A stretch of 64,000 nt of DNA from Antennarius striatus (taxonomy: Eukaryota; Chordata; Actinopteri; Lophiiformes; Antennariidae), in NCBI RefSeq assembly GCF_040054535.1, contig NC_090788.1:18703501-18767500 (forward strand), in the 5' to 3' direction. Shown one piece after another: positions 16,648-49,076 of this stretch. Position 1 is the first letter of the stretch, and every line of letters starts with the position of its first letter. A program made the position numbers and the translations under genes. Under the pieces are notes generated by a model that did not search any database, had not been told where the DNA came from, and worked only from the letters and a program-made list of their open reading frames with translations.

Positions 16648-17222
16648 TCGGACTGTACTGAGCTGAAATACCACAGACAGGCTGTCAACGAAGACATCTG
16701 ATTGGTCTAGCTTGGTCTGGACCCTCCTGCGATTGGCCAGCCTGCCACCAGGTCACTCCCAGTTACCTTGAAGGGGGAAGAGGCAGAACTCACTCCGCTT
16801 GCTTGTCTGTCTGTCTCTGTTTTAATCTCCTGTCTCTCTCTCTCTTTTACTCATCATCTTCTATTTATTAAAGCCCCGCCTCCAACAGAACAGACTTAAA
16901 TATAACACATGTAGAAAAGACCGGCCCTACATCCCGAAGAGATTTGAGTATTGAGTTTAAAAGGGAAGTGTTACATGCCAAAAACAGAATTTATTTATCG
17001 CAAAGTGTGTTATCTGTATGTGAATGTGTGTGTGTGTGCTATCCATTATCAACTGAATTGATTTGATTGTGTGTGAAAGTGATAAAGAAAATGGAAAGTG
17101 TGACAATCTCCAATCTTTCCAGTAAAAAGATGTGATTTTTTTTTGTCGGCAGAGGGAAGCAATGCAAGAAAAGTCCAGACACACCCAACCCTGTCGCTTT
17201 TCAGTGGCTGTGCTGACACACG

Positions 17223-17287
<65 letters not shown>

Positions 17288-18552
17288 ACTCATTAAATTA
17301 TAATATTCATTGTTTTCTTTGTGAGTTTCTGTATATATATTCTTCACTGTAGGATGAAGACAGAGCTCTGTGTGTGTTTGTGCAATGTACACACACACAC
17401 ATGCACACACAGACACTAAAGTCAGACAAGGCCTCACCATGAGACTTAATATCTGTACAGTCCTGAATAATAACAATCCCTCCTCAAGAACAGTTTTCCG
17501 ATTCTCTATCTTCTCTCTTTCTTTTCTAGAGTAAAAACACTTTGAAATGTTCTGTGTTTCACAGCTGGAACGCACAAAGCTGGTGTTGGTTGTTATTTGT
17601 GTTTGGAATAAATTTGGGAGAAGTCAACATTGTGCCAGAGGCTTTTTAGTTTGGGTCTTTAAAATTAGGCTCATTCTGACGGCCTCATTTAAAGCAGTCA
17701 TGGATACAAACGGTTCGCAGAGCGTGATCAAACCAATAAATAAAGTGAAGAATTTTTCAACCATGAGTTCTGGAAACTGTTGCCCTGCTTTGGCTTGTTT
17801 TTTTGTTTTTGTATTTTTTTAAGTGCTTCAAACCGAATGTAAAATCCAGAGGTTGCTGTTCCTTTGTGTTACTGATATATGTTTGGCCCTTCATGGAGTC
17901 GAGTCTCTCTCTCTTTCTACAGATTCTCTGAATCTTTTGATGATACAGAGCATAGATGGGATTAAAAACTGCACCGAGACATCTTCTGGAACTGTTTGTC
18001 CAGACAGATTTCTAAAAGCACACTCTGTGAGCACATTTCAATCAGGATGGCATCCGTATGTGAAGTACTCTTCATTTCATCTGTAACGATCCATGTGAAG
18101 CAGGTCTGATTTAAAGGCTTCCTCTGTTTTATATCTATATTCAGACAAATACCCTACCAGCCATTAGAGCCTGACCCTGAAGCATTATGGGATGTTTTAT
18201 CACATCTAAGAGATGATGCTCTCTGTGGATCAGCAGTAGTTATGTTACACAAATTATTCCACCCTGGCTGATTATAAATATAAAAGATATATGTCAACAT
18301 ATTTTTATTATTCGTTCCATCAAATGGGAAATTTAGTCGAGTGGAGTTTGTTGGACTTCTGCAGTTGCTTAAGTCTATTAAATATATTGAATAGCTTCTA
18401 TTTGTTGTTGTTGCTCTTCCAATTAGATAATGAGGGGTGAGCGTGAAAATAATAGAAGGTGGGGCCGGTTGCGTCGCTCAATACATTAATCATGCATGCC
18501 TGGGTTTGGTCACCAGCTTGTGGGAGAAGGTCTGTCGTGTTCCCACTCAGCT
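16648..18552 (+). other. dlat 3' UTR and spacer to the Ig-domain gene
   Basis: The dlat 3' UTR follows the stop codon. A likely polyadenylation signal is AATAAA in ggaataaatttgg near 17607. A (CA)n tract at about 17216-17285 is the main landmark, with smaller CA tracts near 17390-17410. No further coding sequence recognised. Confidence 0.5.
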
Positions 18553-20772
18553 ATGGGCTCGTCTGGAAGATGGATTATCTGGATGCTGTGTGTGTGCTGC
18601 TCTGCTCAGGAGAACGGTAAGCTGTGTCCTGACCTGCAGGTCATCCAACAGGACAGCGTCGGTCACTTTGAAAAAAGTGCGGTATCTTAACAGTAATTTA
18701 ATGGCTCTAACAAGAGGAAAACATTGCTGCATCATTTCTGTGGAGTATTTTGTATTTTGTAATAAATTTTTTGATTCTGTTTTAAGCAGTAAGGAATTTC
18801 TGCTCTGTAGTAAAAACACAAAGTTGTAGATTAGACCCACCACTGAGAATATGATGTTAAAACATGACAAACCTGACTTGACTTTAAAGCCTCAGATTAT
18901 TTGGATGGATGTGTTAAACAATACACAAGAGTGATGGGATAAAACTGAATCTGTGACGTTTTATTCATGAATACTGCTGCAAAACAGGCTGATCTCAGTC
19001 TTACTGTTACATCAGGATGCGTCTGTGTCAAAGCCTCAAAAACCAACGTTTCAGAAAGGGAACATTTAAACCGAGACGACGTCATTAGACGAACACGTCC
19101 CAGTGAAGCCGCTGTTGTTCCATTCAGCCTGTTTGGCACAACCTCAGCTGTCAAGTGTAATCAACAACTAGTACGCTGAATTCCCACACACACACACACA
19201 CAAAGGGCCGCAGGACAACAAGGGTCTGGGTGGGGGTGTCATTATTCCAGTAATGAAGGAGGATCAACAGGGAGACCAGGGAACCAAAAAGCAGAACAAA
19301 GCAGGAGGAACTATTTAAATGAACAGTTTCTGATGTCATGAGACGTGTGCGACTCGTGTGAACTTTTTTAACGGACGCAGTGGCGCTGAGGGTCACCATG
19401 AGGGAGTCCAGCCTGCAGGTGGTTCAGGGAGACTACGTGGTTCTGCCCTGCTCCTTCTTCACCTCCAGCCCTCTCTCCAGACTCAACATCATCTGGACTC
19501 TGGCTCCGTTCTCCAGTCCTGAGGTGCCCACACAGGTCCGGATTCCAACACAAACACTCATCAACACCGCTAAATCAGGTTTCTTAGGCCTCTTTGAATA
19601 TGATATTTTTTAATATCACGTCTCTGACTGTGTGGTCAAGAACCAACACCATCACATGACTGAATTAAACACACATTTAGACGTTCTCCTTCCTGTCCCA
19701 GGTGATCGTGTACGACCACGGACAGGTGATCGAAGATCCGGCCCTCACTGGCAGGGTGGGTTTTACAGGTCAGACCACTGAGACCCTTTCAACTTCAATT
19801 CTATCTTCTGATTTGACTTGAAGGAAAATAAAATATAAAAGATGAATTTGTAAATGAAAACAGGATGGCTACATGTTTACTTCATACACACCATCTGCAG
19901 GTGTTCCCTGGAGCGCAGATATCTTCCTCAATGACACACGTGTGTCAGATGCAGGGATTTACCGTTGCCTGGTCAACAACCCACCTGAGACAGCAAGTTC
20001 TGGAATCAATGAACTGGAGCTCAGAGTTCTGAGTGAGTTGGTCAAATATTAACCGATTCCACCGGAGTGAGAAGGTTTAGGAGACCTAGTCGATCTGAAC
20101 TCATTATTTTTGCAGCACCACCTTCTCTGCCTCTGTGCCAGTGGGATGGAGATGCTGATGCAGGGGGAAGCGTCACGCTGTCCTGCTCCGTGGAGGAGGG
20201 CGTCCCCACCCCGGAGATCCACTGGGAAAAGCTAGATCCAGAGAAAATTGCACTTCCTATCAACATGGAGGGTCAGTGACACGAGTGCTGCTGTCTATTC
20301 AGTTAAATGTCTGGAAGCAGGCTGGGATGCTCAGGCCTCCTGGGACGTCATCAGGGTTGCTCTTCTCTCTCAGGGGACCTGACAGGTTCCATCCAGATCG
20401 CCAACGTGTCGTCTCAGACGTCAGGTTTGTATCGCTGCTCCGCCACCAACGTCTTGGGGACGGAGAACTGTTACGTCAGTCTCTCCATCTACACCGGTGA
20501 GCCTCTGTTCATTGGTCGGTGATCCCTTCTGCCTGTTTCCATCGCTGTCACCTGAACGACCTGCTCCGTTTGTCGTGGTGGCAGCTCCAGCTCGTTCCTC
20601 GGGCGTCCTGCAGGGCGTGCTGCTGACCCTGTCCATGTGCGTGGTGCTGTTGGCGCTGCTGGGGCTCCTGCTGTGGCTCCATCACACCGGACAGGACGGG
20701 TGGAGGTGGAGGAGGGCGAAGGAGGAGTGTTACGACATCCGGTACACGTCATCTCTGCGCTCGTTTGTTTGA
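18553..20772 (+). CDS. Two-Ig-domain type I membrane protein, CTX family (VSIG/IGSF11-like)
   Basis: Probably a cell-surface adhesion molecule or receptor. Seven exons join to 294 aa: 18553-18616, 19381-19535, 19702-19768, 19901-20032, 20116-20271, 20374-20496, 20585-20772. Residues 1-20 look like a signal peptide (WIIWMLCVCCSA). A V-type Ig domain follows, with VVLPCSF and SDAGIYRCLVNNPPE. A C2-type domain carries VTLSCSVEEGVPTPEIHWEK and SGLYRCSATNVLG. Extra cysteines flank the C2 core (LPLCQW and TENCYV), a CTX-family hallmark. One transmembrane helix lies at about 239-263, then a basic tail of about 30 residues ending LRSFV. VNNPPE and the PPS-PLC junction resemble VSIG1/VSIG2 and IGSF11. 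The tail is much shorter than in IGSF11 or VSIG1, so I give no symbol. It could be a fish-specific member. Its 3' end faces that of pcnx3. Confidence 0.82.
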
Positions 20773-23739
20773 TCCTAAGCATCGGCAGGAATAAACAAAA
20801 AAATAAATAAAAAGTGGAAATGCCAGTTGTTTTCTGTCCATATGACATGATGTAGTATCATTTGAAATAAATGCAGTTTGAAATAAGTATGGTATTTTAT
20901 TTATGAGATGCATCTTAAACTGTAATGCATGCACCTCCGATGACATCAGTCCTATGTGATGAAAAGTGAGGGTGTCAGTTCAAGTCCTAACACCACATCT
21001 AAACCGTCATCTTTAGATTTCAGTATTTTTTTCAAATACTTCACTGACCTGAATGTCTAGAGGGACACTGAAGTCTACTAAAAAAGGAAACAAACTAAAA
21101 AACAGGACAAAGAATGCGAAAAATAAAACCACTCAAGACATTTGATTTGCAAACAAAGACACAAAAAACCTTTAATTTAAATAGGAGAGAAAAAAAATCA
21201 CATAAAAAACTGTACAGAACATCAACATCGACTTAAAGTTCTTAAATAAAAGACCCCTGTCCCAAAAGAACTAAAAAACAAAATGGGATGGTGTATGATA
21301 CATTTTTGTGCAAAAGAATTGATTCTTCCCAAACTGCACGTTTAAAGGTGAAGAGTGCCCCTCTCAACTCAGCTCTGCCCTCTTGACGGGTAAACAAAAG
21401 GTCAAACCTCAACATAATGTCTTGAATGTAAAAGAAAATTGAATAATAATAAAATAGATTTATATTTTAAATATATATTTATATACGAAACATGCTGTAC
21501 ATCATTTCGGAGATTAAGAAATCCCTTTTTTTTTTTTTTTAAATCACCCAGGTCTGTCTGATCTTGTGCTTTCCTCACTCCCAGCAATGAAAATAAAAAA
21601 AACCCTCCTCCGTTGCTTTGGATAGGCGATGAAAGAGAAAAGAAGAACAGAAAACAGCACTGATGGGAAAGTCTGTTTGTCCTGAGTCATAAAAGGGTCA
21701 CCGACATGTTTCAAGAGGGATGCTGACTAACTGTTTGAGAGCTGCTGAAGGTTTTTAAAAAAAGGTAATAGCAGAGGAAGGATTGTTCCTCGTTCAGATG
21801 ATAGAACCTGTGGAAAAGAAAAAGAGCTGCAAAGAACACACACGCGCACACACACACACACAGAACACATATAACCTGCGGTAAAACCCTGCAGTGACGT
21901 CAGTATGATCCAAGAACTAAAAACTGCCACGATACTGTACTTTTCTTTAAATCTTTCAATTCTTTCCCTTTAGCCAAAAAGTCTTCCCAGAGAAGAATTC
22001 AAATCCTGTTTTAGACCCTGAGAACGCCAGCATCCTTTCAAGTTTCCTGCAGATTCAGGGAGCGCAGGAAAAGCGATCCTCTGAATCTGAAGTGGGTGCG
22101 GCAGGACAAAGCCGGGGAAAGATTTTAGCCCAAATTTGTCCCGACTGTCAGCTTCCTTGTTTCCGTGTTGCTTGATCTACTTCAACCCTCAGAGATTCAC
22201 AACAGCAGACACAACAGAGTGCAAGAGTGGGAAAGAAACCGACTTAAAGTGACTTCTCAGGAACATTTCCAGTTATGTTAGACACTTTAAAAAAAAAAAG
22301 CCATCGGTGAGATGATACAAATGTGATGAAACCAAATAAATCGAGGGTGGGGTGTTACAGTTGACTGAAGGCAGAGTTTTCCAATTTGATACATCAGCAC
22401 ACCATAAAGACGAATCCCGTTAAAGATATCTGCAAGACATTATTCATCATATAAATATTCCACCTTTGCTTTTTCAGTATTGATTTGATTCTTGTTGCTC
22501 TCCAACTAAAACGCTGGATGTAACCACGGTGGGAACAGCAGTAGTAGTGGGTATACTAGCAGTAGCAGGAGGTGCAGAAGCAGTAGTATCGTAATGGGAG
22601 GTGCCACCAGGCAGGCAAAGAGAACAGAGGAGCCCACGCACGACGGCCCGGGGTTCCCTGTGGAAGTCAAGAGCTGCGTGGATCAGCCATTCAACTACCC
22701 CACCCCCCACCCCTGAAAGAAACAAAACATCATTAAAAAAAAAACAGACTCAGTGCACATTAAACACTGAGGAACTTTTGATTCAAGTAAAAAAAAAAAA
22801 TCTTAAAAATAAAAAAAATGACATTCCACTCATCGAAAAACGAAAAAAGGCTTAACATTTATTGACACTCCTGGTTTTGAACGTTTGTGATGAACAAGAT
22901 TCTCAGGTTGATCCTGACTCATGGGCGCCAACTTTGTCTAAAGTCATCGTCAGATTGGTAAAAGCATCCAATGTTGCCCCCCACCCCACCGGGAAAGTTG
23001 CTCCTAGATAGATTTGTTGGATGTAGATTTTCTTAGGCACCTCTTAAAGATACAGACCAGAAGACAAATGACAGTTTTGAATATGTATAACGTAGAGAGG
23101 GCAGAGAGGAAGCGGAGGCTCCTGAAACATGTCCAATATATTGAATATTGACACGTGACTGTAGGTCCAGGGAGTATGCCGAAGTTGAAAAATCAAAAGG
23201 CTTATCGTGGTGTCCTCGTCTCTTTCGTCTGTACATGCAGCAACATATTGCAAGATCTTTTTAAAAAAAAAAATGGTAATGAAAAAAACAAACCCCCAAA
23301 ACAAAACATTGCTGCAAATGTCAGGTGAGAGAAAGTTAGAGGGAATCCTCTATTCTCCAGTATAGAAAAATAATCAATCCTCAAGCAAAATATCCCTTAT
23401 AATTGCACTGGCCTTTCTGGCCTGTCACTGCTGGTCCAACCTAAAGGTTGTCCAGAGAGACACAGAGTGCCTTTGTCAGACAAAAAAACAGAACAAAAAA
23501 ACCCCCAAACAACCACAAAACAATTTCTAACAAGAGTTCATCATCAGGCCTCGTTCATCACGGTGAAAGCTGACTTTGGAATAAACGGGTCCTCTGAACT
23601 CTCTGCATGCTATCGGATGTTGAACCCCATTGGCTTAGAAGGTGGGTGATGAGCAGACGTGATCAAACCCATCCAGTATTGCAGTGGGTGTTTAAATGTA
23701 TTTGAACACGGTGGATGCAGTGAGCCTGGACGTGCAGAC
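20773..23739 (-). other. Convergent 3' UTR region of the CTX-family gene and pcnx3
   Basis: For the plus-strand gene a likely signal is AATAAA at 20866-20871. For pcnx3 on the minus strand AATAAA occurs at 20896-20901 and 22858-22863, among others. If the distal one is used the pcnx3 3' UTR is about 2.8 kb and the two transcripts end almost on top of each other. The region is A/T-rich on both strands with short homopolymers and a short CA tract near 21838-21861. No convincing coding sequence. Confidence 0.45.
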
Positions 23740-43640
<19,901 letters not shown>

Positions 43641-43644
43641 ATCA

Positions 43645-43648
<4 letters not shown>

Positions 43649-43707
<59 letters not shown>
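43649..43707. repeat. (AG)n microsatellite upstream of pcnx3
   Basis: About 59 bp of pure AG, equal to CT on the pcnx3 sense strand. GA/CT tracts near promoters can bind GAGA-type factors and form H-DNA; here this is only positional inference. Confidence 0.97.
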
Positions 43708-43709
<2 letters not shown>

Positions 43710-43826
43710 CCCATGTCGCTGATTGGTTGTATGTACTGACATCACTGGGAAGGCATTAATCTCTATTATTTAGAATAAATAAATAAATACATTTTAAAAA
43801 TAAAATAAAAATAAATACATTAAAAA

Positions 43827-43834
<8 letters not shown>

Positions 43835-43878
<44 letters not shown>
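43835..43878. repeat. (AT)n microsatellite
   Basis: About 44 bp of pure AT preceded by an A-run, followed by a short CA tract. Self-complementary; prone to cruciforms and length change. Confidence 0.97.
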
Positions 43879-43885
<7 letters not shown>

Positions 43886-44039
43886 CACGCACACAAGCAG
43901 GCAAAGATCAAGTGGAAAAGAGATTTTAGAGAAGTGATAGTTCTGTTAGCTGACTACATGAACAGAATTTTGTGTAGTTACTTAAATACCGTTTTGTTTT
44001 CACCTGAACTGGTTTGCACTTCACTGGTGTGCCTTGTTA

Positions 44040-44690
44040 AGGTTCATTTGTGGATTTTCTTGCCTTCTTGATGGGGTTTGGAGTATCAGTTGTGTTGTGC
44101 AGAAGTCAAGTTGGTTACACATTTGACAGCCCAGCTGTTTCAATCCATATCATGAAAGGACCAATCAGCTACGTAAATAAAACGACAGAGCATCATTACT
44201 TTAAGAACAGTCAATGTGGATTATTTCAAATCTTTGAATGTATCCCCAAGTGCAGTTGCAAAAATTATGAAGCTGTACAATGAAGTTATCAGACCATGAA
44301 GGATAGTGATGGAGTGCTGCATCAGATGACTTGGCCTCCACAGTCACCTGACCTAAACCCACTGGAGACAGTTTGGGATGAGATGGAGCACAGAGTAAAT
44401 TTAAAAAGGCTTCCAGACTGTTGGAAACCATTTAAGGTGATGACCTCATGAAGGTCAAGAGAATGTCAAGAGTATACAGAGCAGTCATAAAAGCTAAGGG
44501 TGGATATTCAAAAGAATGTAAAATATAGAACATATTTTTAGTTACGTCACATTTTTGTTTACTACATAATCCCATATATGTTCATTCATAGTCGTGATGC
44601 CTTTCTAGGAGAATCTACGAGGTAAATAGTCATGAAAATAAAGAAAACTATTAACTGACACTAGCCTGGTATTGTAAATATATGTGAACA
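44040..44690 (+). mobile_element. Internally deleted Tc1-like transposon
   Basis: A Tc1 transposase remnant reads on the plus strand. A helix-turn-helix fragment (SLNVSPSAVAKIMKLYNE, about 44230-44283) is followed almost directly by the C-terminal catalytic part (DSDGVLHQMTWPPQSPDLNP, about 44307-44366) and the terminal segment KRMSRVYRAVIKAKGGYSKE (about 44457-44518). The DNA from about 44550 to 44670 (TTTTTGTTTACTACATAATC, AGTCATGAAAATAAAGAAAA) matches the 3' end typical of this family. Most of the central transposase, including the first catalytic Asp, is missing, and stops and frame breaks are present. It is inactive. The inverted repeats were not resolved, so both ends are approximate. 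Confidence 0.85.
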
Positions 44691-47600
44691 AGGTCTGTGA
44701 AAACAGAATTGATGGAATGTCACTACACCAGCAGACCCAATGAGATATAATATACATAGATGGGAACTATGAATAAGGCATACACCAGCATTCACAATGT
44801 CTTAAACAAAGCCAGTAACTCATCAACAGAAAGAAGCTTCTTCTTCTTCGTCTTCTTTTTTTTACCTACTACTGTCACAGATGAAAATTGAGAGACTCCA
44901 ACACCATGGGAATGCTGCGACGATACCGAGTGAACGCTTATAGATGAAAGAAGTGTGTTTTACATATGTTAAATTGGCAGAAATCACAAATGTTTACATA
45001 TGTATTTGAAGTTTCAATAACATGAAACCGAATATTTTACAATTAGCTACATGCGGTCAGAAATATGGAAATCTATTGGTCAGATACATTATGAAGGAAA
45101 CCTGTTTTGGATGGTAGCAGAACAGAGTGGAAATGACACAGCAGTTGTCATCTAGACGGCTTTTGCCATAGCTGCTTGGTTGAATTAGGTTCATAATGTC
45201 TCAGGAATGGTCACCTGCTTATATGTCCAGTGTCAGCACAGACCAGACCTCACAGACACTAGACCCATACTGTCATCAAACCTCAGCCCACAAGATTATT
45301 CTCCATTAACAACAGCCTACTGGGATGGATGACTGTGTGCTTGGAATAGTCTTCTTAAGTTATTTTCTTCTGTGATGGACCTTACCTGCTCTCATGCAGC
45401 AATGGGTGGCTGCATCATTCTTGACAGCAACTGTAGGCTGTGGATCATGACACTCATATTCAGGGACATGGACCTCTGTCACTAACTCACAGTTCCCTGT
45501 AGTCTCAGCAGGGGGTAGTCAAACAACACAGTCACACAACAAATGATGGTTTCTAACTCGACGCATAAAAAAAGAAAGACCAAATCTTGGTGTAGCACAA
45601 GTTGATATATCCTGACTTTTAGTCCCCTATTGTGGTGGAAAAAATATCCACTAAAATATTGATATATCCTTTAAAACAAAAAAATGAAAACACACAAGAA
45701 CTTTTACGTTAAGTTCAAGTACTGGCTTTAAAACCTTACTCTAATTAAAGTATGCATTACCAGCCAAATATACTTAAAGTTTAAAGGGAAGGTATAAGAT
45801 ATCAAACCTGTTCCCATCAGTATTTTACTGTCACATATTCTGTATTAGATTAATGTTACTGTAATATTAAAATGCACAATTTATTCTGCAGCTGTAGATA
45901 TTGGAGGTATTGCTTTAGTGCTACATACCTTGTTTTTTTTTTTACAAGTAATGCTGTAAATTTGTGAGCTCATCAGATGATAATAGCACTGGTACCACAA
46001 ATCTTCATGACCTCATAAAAATTACTTGTACTATGTAATGTTTTTAGATTCTTCATATTTAAAGTGAAACCAAAGGTGTTAAAACGGTTTGAGTTTTTTT
46101 TCTCAATGGACACAGGACACTTGATGGTTCAGTTCACTAGAAAATATAAAATCACAAAATTTGGAGATAGGTGTTTTTCACAGAACAGGAATGGTATAAA
46201 AAGTTATTACTGCAATCTGTAAATTAATCTGTGGGTAGCTAAAGCTGTCAGACAAATGCAGAGGACCCTGAGATGTAGTGATATAGAAGAACACAGATGT
46301 ATGAAATGGCTTTACAGAAGCACAAAATAAATACCTGACCTTTGTGCTTAATGTAGAGAACTTAAATACACTTCAGTTACATTTCCCCTCTGCTTCCCTG
46401 GTAATCAAGCGATGAATCATGCTCTGAAATATAAACTAAGAAAACACTGACATCTTCCTCCAAGAATAAAACGTTATCGTGTCATCCGATTACAAGTTTT
46501 CAAGACAGACCTTCTATTGAAAATTTGCCATCTTGCAATACTTGACATTAAAACTGCTGATATGACCTTTAACAAAGGCCAGGAGCCACACCTGAACATT
46601 TCACAGTCACTAGGAAATATTTTTGTTGTTGTAAAGCTCCACGGGTCCAAGTCAGCCCAGGTGAAAAAAACAAATTACCAGACTCCAAAGAAACTATAGC
46701 AGGAGTGTAAACTGAGGTAAAACAATTCAACAATTAATTTAAAGATGAATAATGGACATCAGACATTAGTTAAAAATGAGAAATATGCTGTGCAAGAAAC
46801 AGAGAGACAGAGAAAGAGAGTGCGTGAGAGATGATGGAGCTCAAGAGTAAGACACATTTAAAAATGTTTTATAATGTACAATTTGTGTAAAATTCCATTT
46901 CTTTATGTTACATCTTAGTTCACAGCACAGCAAGCTTGTTCACCTATCTTTAGGTTGATGGAAAAACTATAATCTAATGTAAAAAAAAAATCACATTACC
47001 AATATTTGAAAGGACACTTCTAACATATTTAAGATAGTCTTTAAAGAAACTTTACATTTGACACCAAGCTGTTCAATGTGTTGTTAAAATAGACATATTT
47101 GTTATCATTGGCATGGTCATTATAATTCAGTTATTATTATTCAGTTGTAATGTGTTATAATATTTCTCACAGTAGTCAATGTTAAATAAATATCACATAT
47201 CAAGTTTTTATTTGCAGCTTATGTTTTACTGCATGATTATGATTTCTTTGTCTGTTTTCAATGACTATGGGAACAAACATGCTAATGTATGTAGATATAT
47301 GTAAAATTCCCTGAGCTACAACCTATCTTTAGCTTTCCTGTCCTGTAATTTCTGAACTGGTCAATAGCCAAATTAATCTTACCAAGAAAAAAAATGTTCA
47401 AGAATCAATGCACAACACAGCTGTGTACAAAGTATATAACCAAGTGTATTTTCATCTTTATCCACGTTCTGTACACATGTTAAGATCCATTTCACATGAA
47501 CACTATACAATAGCAATGAGTGAGGAATGGAATATTTTCTGAGCGCCGAGCAGCTCATGTTGAATGGCACTTTCATAAAAAAGAACAAGAAATCACAGAG

Positions 47601-49076
47601 CATGAATAAGTAAATGTAGACATAACTCAACACAGAAAATGGCTTTATATTATCAGATCTATTGAGTAACAGATTCAGCACATATAAGATGCACAATGCA
47701 ACAAAACAAAACATTTGTTTGTTTCATACTTGTATTGTCTCTGCATAATTTGAAAGTAAATAATGCAAAAATGTATTTGCAGTCACCAGAGGAGAGTGTG
47801 CTTTTTGTCTGGATTGAAGAAAAAGGCTATCTAAAATGTAACGTGTGTTAAGAGGAGTGGTAGCAAGATACATCGAAATATCAGAAATATCAATACAATT
47901 CACGAACCTTCAATTATTCATCTTATAGAATAGTCTTTTAGTAACTGATAGAAAGTAAAAAAAACAAACAATACATGTTTCGCTGCTTTACAAGGAATAT
48001 CTATGTCTCCAAGATATGTTAAATTCTCTGTGTGCTTTAGGTCAAGAAAAGGAAAAGATCAAGACAGATCCAACCCCTGGAGAGGGAAGCTGCTTTCTCC
48101 TTCTCCGAAAAGAGACTTCCTCCAAATGTGATTTGATGTTCCACGAAATTTCTATGAAGTTTGGGTTCCAGTGGTTTTGACGTGGGTTTTGAAAGCTGCG
48201 TCGGGGGGGGGGGCGCGCTTGTCTTCTTCAAACCAGTTTCCCCTGTGTACATGATGCTTTTTCAATCTGCTAGCCACTATATGTACATACAAGCAATGTT
48301 TACAGCGAAATACCTCCACTGGTGTAGACTGACTTGTTCACAATTATCCATACTTTGAATGGCATGGCATATCGACTTTAACATCTCACAAAAAATATCA
48401 TGTTTTTGATCTGTTATACTCTAAGGTTCACTGGCTGGAGTATTTTTCATCATCCCTTTACAGTGCTGTTTATTTACTGAACATCATGCTTCATTTATGA
48501 TACTGCACCATCAACATTATTCCATCTCTTGCGGCAGTGACTTGAAACCACACAACGTAACATGGAGGCGGCAGACATGAAGTGCCATCTGAGTGAAAAG
48601 TTTAGTGGGGCTCGCTCTACTCATTTACCATAAAGAGTCAATAACTGGCCTGCTTCTGCCTAATACATTATAATGGGGACATTGAGAGTGCAGATAGAGC
48701 ATTACAAAGAAGTACAAAGAATACATTTAGGTAAATCTGTCCGGAAGTTTTCAGCAGTTTCTTCACTTCACCGTGCTATGTACAAAGCCAAGGTGGATAT
48801 GCGTCTTCGTAGCTTGTCAAAAACTTAAAAGAACACATGTATGCAGAATGCACATTGTGACATTGTGATCTTGCACCGTAGATAAGGGTTTATTCACTAA
48901 CATGAGCAACTTGGACTTTCAAAAAGAAATGTAATCGTCGAAAGCAAGATACTTTATGCAGTTGCTTTTTCGGCTTGTGAAATTTCTCTGGACGATTGAC
49001 CTGGCAGACAGGGCAGTGAAATGAAAGTATTTTTCCTCATCCTCTTGTCTCACTCCACGCTTGCTCTCTCTTGTTC
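44691..49076 (-). other. Intergenic AT-rich DNA and probable nrxn2 3' UTR
   Basis: The stretch directly below 49076 should be nrxn2 3' UTR. How far it extends is not clear; a poly-G run lies at about 48204-48213. I see no coding sequence or RNA gene from 44.7 to 49 kb. Open frames near 46.5, 47.4 and 48.0 kb show no family resemblance. Confidence 0.4.

Noticed and set aside
17049-17575. Cys-Val-rich minus-strand frames behind dlat
   Set aside because: Artefacts of the (CA)n tract in the 3' UTR.
22474-22725. 83-codon minus-strand frame with Thr/Ala-rich end
   Set aside because: It lies in the pcnx3 3' UTR, is partly made of short trinucleotide repeats and matches no family.
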